DNA of 64,000 nt from Laspinema olomoucense D3b (GCF_025370785.1 NZ_JAMXFA010000017.1:1-64000); one strand, 5' to 3'; positions 54,202-63,723 are shown, counted from the first letter of the stretch. The notes: generated by a model from the sequence alone, not told the origin. Made by a program: numbers and translations.

Positions 54202-54897
54202 TTATTTGAGTTCAGGACGTTGTTGACGCAGGATAAATTCAGCGATCGCCAAATCCATTGGAGTGGTCACTTTCAAATTAGTCTCTTCCCCCGGGACAAT
54301 TTGCACCGGCAAGTCACATTTTTCAAATAATGCCGCATCGTCGGTAACCTCCCATCCCAGGGATTTTCCGCGATCGTGGCACTGTTTTAATAAGGCGACG
54401 TTAAATCCCTGGGGAGTTTGGGCGGCCCAAAGTTGCTCGCGATCGGGGGTCTGTTCAATGGTTTGGGAGTCCCGGGCGACGATTTTAATGGTGTCTTTGA
54501 CCGGAATCGCGGCAATTAACCCGGGACAATGGCGAAGGGACTCGGCACAGCGATCGAACAGGTCTGGGGTTGCCAGACATCTGGCCCCATCATGAATTAA
54601 CACATGGGTGGCTTCTGGGGGAAGTCCCTGTAACCCGTTATAAACCGATTCTTGGCGGGTACTGCCGCCTTGGATGAATTGGACAGGTTTGCTGAGGGGA
54701 TTGGCGGCTAAAATCGCTTCAAAGTCGGGCCAGTCTTCCGGTTGACCGATTAACCCAATCCAATGAATTTCGCGGGAGGCATCCGCCGCCTCTAGGGTCC
54801 AGGCAATCAAGGGGCGATCGAGCAATGACAGGAGGAGTTTATTGCGGTTGCTGCCCATTCGTCGCCCCATGCCAGCGGCGGGTATCAATAAATGCAC
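54202..54897 (-). CDS. ispD: 2-C-methyl-D-erythritol 4-phosphate cytidylyltransferase
   Basis: A 231-residue enzyme of the MEP isoprenoid pathway, joining MEP with [21 protein letters not shown] (residues 4-21) is the CTP-binding loop, HDGARC is present near residue 110, and TDDAALFE with the C-terminal [14 protein letters not shown] completes the family. I set the start at GTG 54897 (VHLLIPAAG): GAGGA lies just before it, and the extra 51 residues of the longer frame do not look like IspD. It supplies precursors of carotenoids, chlorophyll phytol and quinones. The divergent GT9 gene begins 193 bp to the right. Confidence 0.93.
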   Translation of the reverse strand: MHLLIPAAGMGRRMGSNRNKLLLSLLDRPLIAWTLEAADASREIHWIGLIGQPEDWPDFEAILAANPLSKPVQFIQGGSTRQESVYNGLQGLPPEATHVLIHDGARCLATPDLFDRCAESLRHCPGLIAAIPVKDTIKIVARDSQTIEQTPDREQLWAAQTPQGFNVALLKQCHDRGKSLGWEVTDDAALFEKCDLPVQIVPGEETNLKVTTPMDLAIAEFILRQQRPELK

Positions 54898-55090
54898 GGT
54901 GGTTCCTCTAAAGCGTTTGGTTACAAAAATGGCGCGTGAATCATAATAACTAGAGTAGAGGCGTAGGGGCGATCGCGACGTTTTTTTAGGCAGTTTCTGG
55001 CCGGTGGTAGGGTTGAGTCCGAAGATTGCGGATCGGATTAGGTCTCTCATCGCGTAGAATGAGTCTGTTTAGTAAGCTCAATCAATTGAG

Positions 55091-56065
55091 ATGCGAATAT
55101 TGGCCCTTGTCCCCGGCGGAATCGGCGACCAAATTTTATTTTTCCCGACGTTGGATAGCCTGAAACGGTTATATCCCAACGCTTACATAGATGTTGTTGT
55201 GGAGCCACGGTCGAAAGGTGCCTACCGGGTATCCAAGTTTTTTCATGACAAGTCCCTCCAGGTGCTGCCGTTTGATTTTAAGGATCGCAACGGGTTGGCG
55301 GATTGGGGGAATTTGCTGGGGATCATGCGCGATCGCGAGTATGATGCGGTGATTTCCCTTGGACAGCGTTGGGTGGTGGGGTTATTGCTCTGGTTAACAG
55401 GCATCCCCATCCGGATTAGCTACTCGGATCTGGGCAACTCCTGGTTGCTCACCAACCCAGTCCCCCTGAAAACTGAGCAATATGCTGCCGGTATGTACCA
55501 CGACTTGTTGCAGGGTTTTGGGGCATCTATGCCTTGTCCGGAACTCTCGGTTACCCTGCTCAAGGAGGATTTACGCTGGTCCGATGACGAACAGCAAAGA
55601 TTGGGCGTCAAAGACAGCGGTTACATTCTGATTCATGGGGGGGCCAGTCAACTCTCCCAAATCAAAGGATTGGATAAAATCTATCCCGTTGAAAAATGGC
55701 AGCAGATTATCCAGGACCTGCAAACCCGTCAGCCCCAATTGCCGGTGGTCTTGATCCAAGGGCCCGAGGATAAACCCTTATGCGAGCAATTGGTTAGGTC
55801 CTGTCCGGGCATTAAGGTGACTTCCCCCCCAGATGTGGGTAAATTGGCCGCAACGATCGCGGCGGCGAATTTAATGCTCTGTACAGACAGTGCGCCGATG
55901 CATCTGGCGGTGGCGGTACAAACCTATACCATTGCCTTGTTCGGCCCCACGGACCCGGCCAAACTGCTACCTCCGGGCGATCGCTATATCGGCATTCAAT
56001 CTTCTACGGGCAGAATTGCTGATATTTCACCTGATAAAGTCCTAGAAAAAGTTTGGGGAGGCTAA
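55091..56065 (+). CDS. Glycosyltransferase family 9 (heptosyltransferase-like)
   Basis: A 324-residue GT9 enzyme with the ADP-heptose:LPS heptosyltransferase fold: PGGIGDQILFFPTL (8-21) is the N-terminal loop, IHGGASQLSQIKG near 185 and the late CTDSAPMHLAVAVQTYTIALFGPTDP (in parts, near 272-297) form the nucleotide-sugar site. It would add a sugar to lipid A core or another surface glycan; the lack of other core genes and the variable cyanobacterial LPS make the donor uncertain. Same strand as the GmhB-like gene that follows, which fits a heptose-type substrate. No membrane span. Confidence 0.9.
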   Translation: MRILALVPGGIGDQILFFPTLDSLKRLYPNAYIDVVVEPRSKGAYRVSKFFHDKSLQVLPFDFKDRNGLADWGNLLGIMRDREYDAVISLGQRWVVGLLLWLTGIPIRISYSDLGNSWLLTNPVPLKTEQYAAGMYHDLLQGFGASMPCPELSVTLLKEDLRWSDDEQQRLGVKDSGYILIHGGASQLSQIKGLDKIYPVEKWQQIIQDLQTRQPQLPVVLIQGPEDKPLCEQLVRSCPGIKVTSPPDVGKLAATIAAANLMLCTDSAPMHLAVAVQTYTIALFGPTDPAKLLPPGDRYIGIQSSTGRIADISPDKVLEKVWGG

Positions 56066-56260
56066 ACCAAAGATTCAAAATGGGGAATTAAGAATTAATA
56101 ATCTTTCATAACCAGGTCTGACCCATAACCACCGAGGGTAGGGGCAGTTCATATACTGCCTCTACCCTCTACAGTTACATCCCCCTATGTAAGCCTCAGT
56201 CCTGATAAAATTCGGATTGATTAACTTTTAATTCTTGTGGACTCTTTTCAAACATCCCTG

Positions 56261-56848
56261 ATGAAACCCGCAGTATTCCTGGACCGAGATGGCGTTTTAA
56301 ACCAAGAAGTTGGATATATTCACCGCGTTGAAGACCTGAATTTGATTCCGGGTGTGGCCGCTGCGGTCCGCCACTTAAATGACCGAAATCTCTTCTGTTG
56401 TCTGGTTTCAAACCAATCGGGTCCGGCGCGAGGATATTATCCCGCTAGTCATGTGGAAGCGCTACACGATCGCCTGTGTTACTTATTGGACCAAGAAGCG
56501 GGTGCCCGATTGGATGCCCTTTATTATTGTCCCTATCTGAGTCCTCCGGAAGGGGGGACAGATCCCGAGTTTACCCGGTGGACCACCTGGCGTAAACCTA
56601 ATACGGGAATGTTAGTGGCAGCAGCTTGGGAACATGATTTAGACCTGAGTCAGAGTTTTATGGTGGGAGATAAAGCAACCGATGTAGATATGGCCCATAA
56701 TGCCGGTTGTACAGGGATTTTGGTGAAAACGGGCTATGGCGATCGCGTGTTGGGGGGAAAATATCAACACCACACCCATCCCGATTTCATCGCCTCCGAT
56801 TTAGCCGAAGCGGTGGATTGGATCGCTCAGCATCCGCCCAAATCTTGA
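56261..56848 (+). CDS. gmhB: GmhB-like HAD-IIIA phosphatase (D-glycero-D-manno-heptose bisphosphatase)
   Basis: A 195-residue HAD phosphatase. The nucleophile motif FLDRDGVLN (6-14) has both catalytic Asp; VSNQSGPARG is motif II; Lys in TTWRKPNTGM and VGDKATDVDMAHNAG provide motifs III and IV. Three zinc-binding positions appear around YYCPYLSPPEGG. It would remove the C7 phosphate of heptose-1,7-bisphosphate on the way to ADP-heptose, although histidinol-phosphatase-type activity is an alternative for this group. I prefer ATG 56261 (KPAVFLDRDG); a GTG at 56237 is possible. Together with the preceding GT9 gene it suggests a heptose-type glycan. Confidence 0.88.
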   Translation: MKPAVFLDRDGVLNQEVGYIHRVEDLNLIPGVAAAVRHLNDRNLFCCLVSNQSGPARGYYPASHVEALHDRLCYLLDQEAGARLDALYYCPYLSPPEGGTDPEFTRWTTWRKPNTGMLVAAAWEHDLDLSQSFMVGDKATDVDMAHNAGCTGILVKTGYGDRVLGGKYQHHTHPDFIASDLAEAVDWIAQHPPKS

Positions 56849-56896
56849 AGTAAAGAGGGTTGAACTGTCCGGGGTTTATCCGGCGGTTCCCCTTTT

Positions 56897-58324
56897 TTAA
56901 TAGGCCCCCTCTTTGGCAAACACCACCTTCACCGTCTGGAATAAAATCTGAAAATCCAGAGAAACAGACCAATTTTGAATGTAGGTCATATCCAGGCGGA
57001 AGACTTCCTCAAAATCGACAATATCCGATCGCCCAGAAACCTGCCATAATCCCGTAATACCCGGTAGGACTTCATGGCGCATAAAGTGATGTTCCGAAAA
57101 GCGTTCCACATCTCGCAGGGGGAACGGACGAGGACCCACTAAACTCATCTCCCCATTTAAAACATTAATAATTTGTGGCAGTTCATCCAAACTGTAGCGC
57201 CGAATAAACTTGCCCACTCTGGTGATCCGGGGGTCATCCTTCATTTTGAACATAATGCCCCCGGCCATTTCATTCTTCGCTTCCAAATCCTTTTGTAACT
57301 GTTCGGCATTCGTGACCATTGTCCGAAACTTCCACACTTGGAAATGACGGCCTTTTAATCCCATCCGCACTTGTTTATAAAAAATTGGACCGGGTGAATC
57401 CACCTTAATCAGTATTGCCAACAACAGCAACCCCGGACTAATTAAAAAGATGATGATCCCCGCCGCGACTAAATCAAATCCCCGTTTGATCCAATAATCC
57501 CCCCCCACAATCGGCGGTGATCTAAATCTCATACTGGGGATGCCGTTGACCATCTTAATCTCAGACCACTGAATCGGCAGTTCCAGTCCCAAGGGCAGAA
57601 TTCTCAGGTGAATCCCGGCGCGTTTCAATTCCCAATAGAGGTAAATTTGGTCTCGGACTGAGAGTTCAGAACAGACAAACACTTCGCTGACGCCTTTTTC
57701 CCGGAGTCGTTGAATCATCTCCGACCAATCGTGGCTTTTTTCTCGGGTCGAGAGGTCTTCTACATCACAAATCTTATATCGTTTACTTTTAACAATAAAT
57801 CGTTTAGCGGTTTCAATATCTTTCGGTTTACAAACTAAGCCAATGCGCGGACGGATTGCACCTCTCTGCCGTAAATACACAATGCTTAAATGGAGGATTA
57901 ACCGCTCACTCAGCACAAAGGCTATGACAAATACCCAAGATAACAAGAACGTCGAACGAGAAATAACTGCTTCGGGTTCGTAGAGATAGCCAATAAATAA
58001 TAAAACACACTGGGCAAAGCTGAGAGATTTGATGAGATTAAAAAAATCTCGCCGCCGATCATCAGTGCCATAAAGTCCCGCTGAAGCAACAATCCCCAAG
58101 GTAATTACCAGAATTGGAATTAAAAATCCTGGGTTCTCATTTTGAGTAGCTATTAAGCTAAAGGCTCCAACTGGCGTGCCTAACTTGTCTGCTAGTAGCC
58201 ACGCATAGCTCAACATCAAACTATCCAGGGTAATTAACAGGATAATCCGGAGGGAGCCAATGCCAGTCCCGCGACTGAGTTTTGCAATGAGTGGAGCACG
58301 TATATCAAGTTTTCTTTTATCCAT
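56897..58324 (-). CDS. Exopolysaccharide priming glycosylphosphotransferase
   Basis: A 475-residue membrane enzyme of the polyprenyl-phosphate sugar-1-phosphate transferase family (WbaP/CpsE type), which loads the first sugar on undecaprenyl phosphate. It has four to five membrane helices in residues 20-135, a Rossmann-like region (about 145-240), and the catalytic C-terminal domain (about 275-470): a hydrophobic helix, FYKQVRMGLKGRHFQVWKFR, the SLVGPRPF motif and GITGLWQVSGRSD. ATG start at 58324 on the minus strand. It would initiate a capsule, slime or sheath polysaccharide, consistent with csaB and the GT genes in the window. The spacer upstream is long (829 bp). Confidence 0.94.
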   Translation of the reverse strand: MDKRKLDIRAPLIAKLSRGTGIGSLRIILLITLDSLMLSYAWLLADKLGTPVGAFSLIATQNENPGFLIPILVITLGIVASAGLYGTDDRRRDFFNLIKSLSFAQCVLLFIGYLYEPEAVISRSTFLLSWVFVIAFVLSERLILHLSIVYLRQRGAIRPRIGLVCKPKDIETAKRFIVKSKRYKICDVEDLSTREKSHDWSEMIQRLREKGVSEVFVCSELSVRDQIYLYWELKRAGIHLRILPLGLELPIQWSEIKMVNGIPSMRFRSPPIVGGDYWIKRGFDLVAAGIIIFLISPGLLLLAILIKVDSPGPIFYKQVRMGLKGRHFQVWKFRTMVTNAEQLQKDLEAKNEMAGGIMFKMKDDPRITRVGKFIRRYSLDELPQIINVLNGEMSLVGPRPFPLRDVERFSEHHFMRHEVLPGITGLWQVSGRSDIVDFEEVFRLDMTYIQNWSVSLDFQILFQTVKVVFAKEGAY

Positions 58325-59153
58325 TGTCTTTTCGGATGCACCGAACCGAGGTTAATACTCTTTGTTTTAGGATGTCTATTCTTGACGCGATATTCTTTAG
58401 AGTAGATGCCCCCCTCGACGACGCAAGTTTGGGATTTGCCATCGCTCAGACAAAAATAAATAGATCGCTTAGTCTGTCGTATGCACCGACATCATTCCTG
58501 GCTTAATTAACATAAATTGATACCCTATATTTTTGAACGACCTGAGCTAAAGCCGAGGGAATATTCCGGGGAATTAATGAACTCTATTATAATCAACTCT
58601 GGAGTCGTCCATACTAAACTGGACAAAAGAGTTCAGCTTGTCATTCTGTTGCTGGTTTGAAGGATACCCTAATTGGCAATTTAGGGAGTGGTGGAACTGA
58701 ACCTTGGAAGTGGGCACAGGAGGTTAGATGCTCTCATCCCGATATTATCAAAGGTGTACCGTGATTTAGGTATTGTTCACTATGGGAACGTGATTTTGGC
58801 CGATCGCAACAGAGATCTGCGGATGGGTTGAGTTAAATATGCACCTATCCCCTTGATTATCTCAAAGCTTATTCACACCGAACATGGGCAATTAGACTCA
58901 ATTTATAAAAAGTATTTATAGTTAAGGTCGCCAATGTTAAAAAAAGGTGCAAACCGAGAGGTTATATATCATAATTTGCTTTCGTTGTCAACCCTCAAAT
59001 GACTGGGATGAATGTTCCAGGGAGTTCTGTCTCGGAGGTGGTGCGCCGGTTCACGCGGGGAGGGGCCACCTAAGTTAGCCCCAGGGACACGGAAAGCAAC
59101 ACCAGTAGATGGAGTCGTCACTCCCCGGGTTCCTACATTTCCCCGTTGCGGGA
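58325..59153. other. Intergenic region of 829 bp
   Basis: No convincing gene. The left two thirds are mixed to A/T-rich and should carry the promoter of the priming transferase. The right end (about 58995-59150) is clearly GC-richer and full of complementary G-runs and C-runs. No tRNA or well-known riboswitch motif was found. Confidence 0.5.
58995..59150. ncRNA. Possible structured RNA, uncertain strand
   Basis: A GC-rich stretch next to A/T-rich DNA. GGTGG (59037) can pair with CCACC (59067), GGGGC with GCCCC around 59063-59083, and CCCGGG occurs near 59137. The open frame over it is not codon-like. It lies downstream of the PSI accumulation factor gene. I cannot match it to 6S, SRP, tmRNA or RNase P RNA. 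Confidence 0.25.
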
Positions 59154-59699
59154 TTAGCGAGAGAGCTCGACACTCACCTCATTCGGAGCACGCCGTTTGA
59201 GTTCAATTGATTCCGATCGCGGCAGCAAGTCGTAAACCTGTCGCAACACATCATCAATGGACTCATAAGAAACTTGTCCCTTGCCGTCATAAACGACTTT
59301 ACCCTTTAAATCCAGGACAACGGTTTGAGGCACAACCCCAGAATAATAGTACCCCGGTTCCGTGGGTGCATATTTATCCTTGACGGGAATGGCATCGACG
59401 TTAATGGGTAAAATATCAGCGGCCCGTCCGTAGAATGCCTGAATCTGCGAAACAACGGCGGTGTATTGCTTGCAATCGCTGCTGTCATCGAGAAAAAACA
59501 CTAGCACCGTAGCGCGATCGTCCCGAGAGAGGGACTGTTCTAGGGAGACTCTCGGCGGTACTAAGGAACCATTGCCGCCATAGAGGGCGTAAATATTGCC
59601 ATCAAAGTTATCATCGTTGAGACCGGCGATCGCCCCTGGGGTAAGCATCAACCACAGACAACTCACCATTACGATCGCCACAACCAGTCGTTTTGCCAT
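59154..59699 (-). CDS. Thylakoid photosystem I accumulation factor (Slr1796-like)
   Basis: A protein of about 181 residues from the likely ATG at 59699 (AKRLVVAIVMVSCLWLMLTP is a signal or anchor segment of some 20 residues). The rest is a thioredoxin-like domain: VLVFFLDDSSDCKQYTAV has one Cys where thioredoxins have two, then QTVVLDLKGKVVYDG. This resembles Slr1796, a thioredoxin-fold thylakoid protein affecting photosystem I amounts. The frame can be read upstream to 59813, but the 38 extra residues look unlike a leader. It acts in the lumen or at the thylakoid membrane. It lies next to glycerate kinase and Ycf20 genes, all minus strand. Confidence 0.85.
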   Translation of the reverse strand: MAKRLVVAIVMVSCLWLMLTPGAIAGLNDDNFDGNIYALYGGNGSLVPPRVSLEQSLSRDDRATVLVFFLDDSSDCKQYTAVVSQIQAFYGRAADILPINVDAIPVKDKYAPTEPGYYYSGVVPQTVVLDLKGKVVYDGKGQVSYESIDDVLRQVYDLLPRSESIELKRRAPNEVSVELSR

Positions 59700-59963
59700 C
59701 ACTCGACATAAGTCAACGGCTAAATTTAGACCTTTCTTGACACGGATGCTACCAGCAGGCAACCCAAAATAAAACATAGAATACAACATCAACTCTCGGG
59801 GAGACTCCTGCACTTGACTCTATCAAGTTTTGCCGGTTCTTGACGTACTTGATTCAATCTCATCTTAGCCATTGGCAATCCTCAACTCGGGAATCCTTCC
59901 GCGACTCATCCCTGATATCCGAGGAGAAGGGTAAAAAATGTTCCGCAACCCCCTGAAACAAAA

Positions 59964-61040
59964 TCAAGGGATGCCTGAGTTTCCCCCAGTCTGCCGGGGA
60001 CTGTAAACCGTGATAATACGGCGATCGCCTCCAATCTGGATCACCAAGTCCACCTCGGAACCCGGACGCAACAGGGGCCTGACAAACAACTCTGGATGCA
60101 ACGCCTTCCAAAAATATTCTACAAATTCCCCAATTTCCCCATCACTCATTCCCCCCTTACCCTGGGCCTTCATTTCCCATTCCGCCTGCATCCGCCACTG
60201 CAAACTAAGGCGATAATCCTCGGGATACAACACCATCAACCCATCTAATCGGTCCCACAAGGGCAAATAATCCCGCAATCGCTGATTCATATCTCGGGCA
60301 AAACTGCGGTCTGCTGCGGTGATAATGGGCCAAGGGGGAGTCTCAAACACTGCCGGATCCACCGGACGCACTCCCACAAACCATCCTTCCAATAACAGGA
60401 TATCTACACCCTCAACGAGGGAAGGTTCTGTGCGATCGCCTTGTCCCTCCCACAAGGATTTATCAAATCGGGGAACAGCAATAGTTTGTCCATCGGGATT
60501 GCGCAAGCGATCGAGGAGGTTAATCCCTAACTCGACATCGTGAGTCCCTGGAGGTCCTCGCCAAATCAGACGCGGGTCCTCCTCCCGCAACTGCTGTCGT
60601 TCTAAATAGGTTTTATAAAGGTCATCGATAGAAAGGGCCAAGGTAGAATAGCCCAGATGGGTCAAAATCCAGGTTAAAATTCTCCCCAGGGTGGTTTTCC
60701 CTGTTCCCTGTCCCCCTAAAATCCCTTGCATCCAGGGTCGTCCTAATTCCTGGTGAGAGGCGATCAGTTTCATCCCTAAGGGTAACCACAATTGCCATAA
60801 CGGTTCGAGTATTTTATTTCCCTGTAAGGGAAATTGCTCCAGGTGGGGTAGAATCACCGCTAATGCCTGCGATCGCTCCTGGAGTTTGGAGTGTACCGTT
60901 TCCGGGGAAATCCCATACCCCTGAGCACGAAGGGGGTCGGCGAGTTCTTGTTGGATTAACGCTTCCCAAGTGGATCCGGTGGGCGGACCTCCCTGCTGCC
61001 ACTCCTCCAGAATAGAGGCGATCGCCCACTCTTTCTCCAT
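59964..61040 (-). CDS. D-glycerate 3-kinase, plant/cyanobacterial type
   Basis: A 358-residue kinase of the P-loop fold related to uridine and phosphoribulokinase. The P-loop GGQGTGKTT is at 109-117, LALSIDDLYKTY (about 132-143) carries the Walker-B-like acid, and LLEGWFVGVRP is typical of the plant GLYK group. It phosphorylates glycerate to 3-phosphoglycerate, the last reaction of photorespiration, returning carbon to the Calvin cycle. The first 100 residues are a helical N-terminal domain. ATG start at 61040, minus strand. Length is near that of plant GLYK without its transit peptide. Acts in the cytoplasm. Confidence 0.92.
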   Translation of the reverse strand: MEKEWAIASILEEWQQGGPPTGSTWEALIQQELADPLRAQGYGISPETVHSKLQERSQALAVILPHLEQFPLQGNKILEPLWQLWLPLGMKLIASHQELGRPWMQGILGGQGTGKTTLGRILTWILTHLGYSTLALSIDDLYKTYLERQQLREEDPRLIWRGPPGTHDVELGINLLDRLRNPDGQTIAVPRFDKSLWEGQGDRTEPSLVEGVDILLLEGWFVGVRPVDPAVFETPPWPIITAADRSFARDMNQRLRDYLPLWDRLDGLMVLYPEDYRLSLQWRMQAEWEMKAQGKGGMSDGEIGEFVEYFWKALHPELFVRPLLRPGSEVDLVIQIGGDRRIITVYSPRQTGGNSGIP

Positions 61041-61095
61041 GAATCAATCTCCCTTGAATTCGGTGAAAATGGCGTTTAATCCGATTAACAATCCA

Positions 61096-61428
61096 TTAAG
61101 AACCGAGGGTAAAGGCAAGGACGAATAGACTGTAAATCATGCCAATTTTAAAAGAATTGATTCCCTGGGCCAACAGCGATCGCTTCATTTGGCCGTGAAT
61201 CCGATAGAAAAAAAAGCTATAGAGTTCTGTTAATACAATTAAAATAGCGGCTACCATCACATCTAAGTTGGCATTTTGTCCGGCGATCGTACTAATTGCC
61301 GTTCCCAGAAAATTACCCATTAAAAAGCTAATCAGCAGTACGGATATCCGTCGCCACGGATTGCGTAAGGATTGCCTCAGTTCAGAAGCGGCACCATCAA
61401 ACAGACTGTTCAGACGGGTATTCTGCAT
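61096..61428 (-). CDS. ycf20: Ycf20-like DUF565 membrane protein
   Basis: A 110-residue protein with three hydrophobic segments (about 28-46, 55-73 and 92-108) and a start (TRLNSLFDGAASELRQSLRNPWRR) that matches the DUF565/Ycf20 family of cyanobacteria and algal plastids. In plants and green algae Ycf20 is linked to non-photochemical quenching; the cyanobacterial role is unknown. ATG start at 61428. It lies 55 bp upstream of the glycerate kinase gene and could be co-transcribed with it and with the PSI factor gene. Confidence 0.85.
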   Translation of the reverse strand: MQNTRLNSLFDGAASELRQSLRNPWRRISVLLISFLMGNFLGTAISTIAGQNANLDVMVAAILIVLTELYSFFFYRIHGQMKRSLLAQGINSFKIGMIYSLFVLAFTLGS

Positions 61429-61742
61429 AGCTTATATCATTTTCAATCAAACATGGCTCTCGAACCCTGACCCCTTCAGTCACAGACCCGATTCTGACCT
61501 CGGCGATCGCGCGGCACGATGGCGACCCTAAAAATCTCCTCTCCCTCCCGCATTTCCATCCAGGAAGCAGCATCCGCCGGTTTGTTAGATACAATAGCAT
61601 ATTCCAACCCTCTCCCCCATCTACCCCCTATCCCCCACCTCCCCCATCCCCATAGCGGTCAACCAAGGACCAATGACCAAGGACCAATGACATAAGACCA
61701 ATGACTGTAAACCATAACAGACCCTAGATACACAAACAACTG
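61429..61742. other. Intergenic region with composite repeat
   Basis: 314 bp between divergent genes (ycf20 and the GT39 gene). Most of its right half is the composite repeat at 61610-61705. The remaining DNA should hold both promoters; no clear boxes. Confidence 0.4.
61610..61705. repeat. Composite repeat: CCCCCATC minisatellite plus ACCAATGAC units
   Basis: A short CCCCCATC-type minisatellite (61612-61650) joined to GCGGTC, then three copies of GGACCAATGAC or AGACCAATGAC. Similar order and sequence occur at 50565-50655, including the GCGGTC link, so this is one repeated composite and not chance. Confidence 0.8.
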
Positions 61743-63641
61743 ATGAAACTTCAAATGAATCGCTTTTGGGATACTGAGAGTCAAATAAGCGTACCGCCTA
61801 AGTTAGCTTTAATATTATCAATTTTGGGGCTATTAGGGATTGGCTGGATTGCATTTTTATGGAAATTAGGCAGCGTCGGGTTAGTGGATGAAACGGAACC
61901 TTTGTTTGCCGAAGCAGCCCGACAAATGGTGGTCACGGGGGATTGGATTACGCCTTATTTTAACCAAGAAACGCGATTTGATAAACCGCCTTTAATTTAT
62001 TGGTTGATGGCGATCGCCTACCAAATTTTTGGGGTAAATGAATGGGCAGTGCGTCTGCCTTCCGCATTATCAGCCATTGCTTTGATGGGTATCGTCTTCT
62101 TTACCCTGCTATATTTTACCGTTCCTCACCCCGCCATTCCATCGGAACTTAAAGAATCAGAAAGATGGCAAAATATCCCTCGAAAAGCCTGGTTTTGTGC
62201 GGGACTCGGAGGGGCGATCGCTGCTTTGAATTTCCAAACCATTGCTTGGGGAAGAATTGGCGTTTCTGATATGTTATTAAGTGCTTGCATGGGAATCGCT
62301 CTCCTGGCTTTTTTTTGGGGATATGCCACTTCCCAGCCTTTACAAAATACAGAAAATCAATTCAAAAATTCTCTACCATCAACCGTCTTAACTGCCGATG
62401 CCTGGTATGTCATTTTTTACAGTTTTATCGCCTTAGCCATTCTGGCTAAAGGCCCCGTCGGGATTGTGTTACCGGGATTAATTATTGGCGCTTTTGCAAT
62501 TTATCTGGGACAGGTGAAAGAATTATGGAGGGAAATAAAACCCCTGCGCGGTATTTTAATCATCACGACTATCGCCTTGCCTTGGTATATTTTAGTTATT
62601 TTAGCCAATGGCCAAACCTATATCGATACATTTTTTGGGTATCATAATTTTGAACGGTTTACGCAGGTCGTGAACAATCATAGTGGAACCTGGTATTTTT
62701 ACTTTTTAGTGCTGTTAGCAGGATTTTCCCCTTGGTCGATTTATTTACCTATTTCAATAGCCCGGTTACGCTTCTGGAAATGCAGTCGCTGGCGGAATCA
62801 ACCCCGGACTAATCATCTGGGTTTATTTGCTTTATTTTGGTTAGGCGGTATCTTTATATTCTTTACCGTTGCCGTCACCAAACTCCCCAGTTATATTCTT
62901 CCGGCCCTCCCTGCTGCTGCCATATTAGTCAGTTTGTTTTGGAGTGAAGAAAGCTTTAAATTGGACCGCGATCGTAAACCTAATCGCTTCAGTTTATTTG
63001 TTGGAGTTTCCGTCATCGGTAACTTAATCTTATTCTTACTCATGGCGACTGCCATTCTTTCGGTTCCCCAAATCATAGACCAAGACCCAGCCATGCCGGA
63101 ATTTCCCAGAATATTAACAAATTCGGGTTTAATTGAACGCGGTGCTTTAGTTTTAATGACTACTGCATTAGTGGGATTAATTTTAGTCTTAAAACGCCAG
63201 TGGCGATGGATTATGGCGGTGAATCTCGCGGGATTTGTGGCCTTTTTTATGTTAGCGGTAATGCCGGTTTATTTTATTTTTGATAGCGAACGGCAATTGC
63301 CGATCCGCCAACTGGCTGAAATTATTGAACAGGTGAAACAACCGGAACAAGAGGTCGTGATGGTTGCCTTTGAAAAACCTAGTTTAGTTTTTTACAGTCA
63401 TCAACGGATTAAATTTTTTAGGCGTTCCAATAATGCCCGAGAATATTTGCAACAATTATCCGCAAAAAATTCCAATCGGCTGCCGTTTTTAGTTTTAGGA
63501 TATCCTGACAAAATTAAGGGCCTGGAAATTCCTAATCCTGAAGCGTATCAACTGATTGCCAAGCGGGGGAATTATTGGCTACTGGAAATGCCGCAACAGT
63601 TGTTTTTGCCAGACGGAACAGGGCGCAAGGATGAAGGATGA
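61743..63641 (+). CDS. GT39-family membrane glycosyltransferase (ArnT-like)
   Basis: A 632-residue membrane protein with about 12 hydrophobic helices. LVDETEPLFAEAARQM (about 48-63) with the catalytic-type Asp and Glu in the first extracytoplasmic loop, then RFDKPPLIYWL (about 79-89) are the signature of the PMT/ArnT (GT39) family, which uses polyprenyl-phosphate sugars as donors on the outer face of the cytoplasmic membrane. The last 100 residues form a periplasmic region (KPSLVFYSHQRIKFF). It could modify lipid A, a glycoprotein or a lipid-linked glycan; it is not adjacent to other glycan genes. ATG at 61743, with no strong ribosome binding site. Confidence 0.92.
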   Translation: MKLQMNRFWDTESQISVPPKLALILSILGLLGIGWIAFLWKLGSVGLVDETEPLFAEAARQMVVTGDWITPYFNQETRFDKPPLIYWLMAIAYQIFGVNEWAVRLPSALSAIALMGIVFFTLLYFTVPHPAIPSELKESERWQNIPRKAWFCAGLGGAIAALNFQTIAWGRIGVSDMLLSACMGIALLAFFWGYATSQPLQNTENQFKNSLPSTVLTADAWYVIFYSFIALAILAKGPVGIVLPGLIIGAFAIYLGQVKELWREIKPLRGILIITTIALPWYILVILANGQTYIDTFFGYHNFERFTQVVNNHSGTWYFYFLVLLAGFSPWSIYLPISIARLRFWKCSRWRNQPRTNHLGLFALFWLGGIFIFFTVAVTKLPSYILPALPAAAILVSLFWSEESFKLDRDRKPNRFSLFVGVSVIGNLILFLLMATAILSVPQIIDQDPAMPEFPRILTNSGLIERGALVLMTTALVGLILVLKRQWRWIMAVNLAGFVAFFMLAVMPVYFIFDSERQLPIRQLAEIIEQVKQPEQEVVMVAFEKPSLVFYSHQRIKFFRRSNNAREYLQQLSAKNSNRLPFLVLGYPDKIKGLEIPNPEAYQLIAKRGNYWLLEMPQQLFLPDGTGRKDEG

Positions 63642-63673
63642 ATGGAAACGACAGCAAGTCGGGATGTTGAACT

Positions 63674-63719
63674 TCCCCATCTTCCCCATCTCCCCCATCC
63701 ACCCCATCCACCCCATCTC
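63674..63719. repeat. CCCCATC minisatellite
   Basis: Five to six 8-9-bp units of CTTCCCCATC, TCCCCCATCC and CACCCCATC after the GT39 gene and before the stop of the convergent receiver-like gene. Same family as the arrays at 1-197, 26555-27119 and 61612-61650. Confidence 0.85.
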
Positions 63720-63723
63720 GGAT

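Noticed and set aside
59012-59200. 62-codon Arg/Pro/Gly-rich frame
   Set aside because: Composition reflects the GC-rich stretch, and it runs into the opposite-strand PSI factor gene; more likely non-coding.
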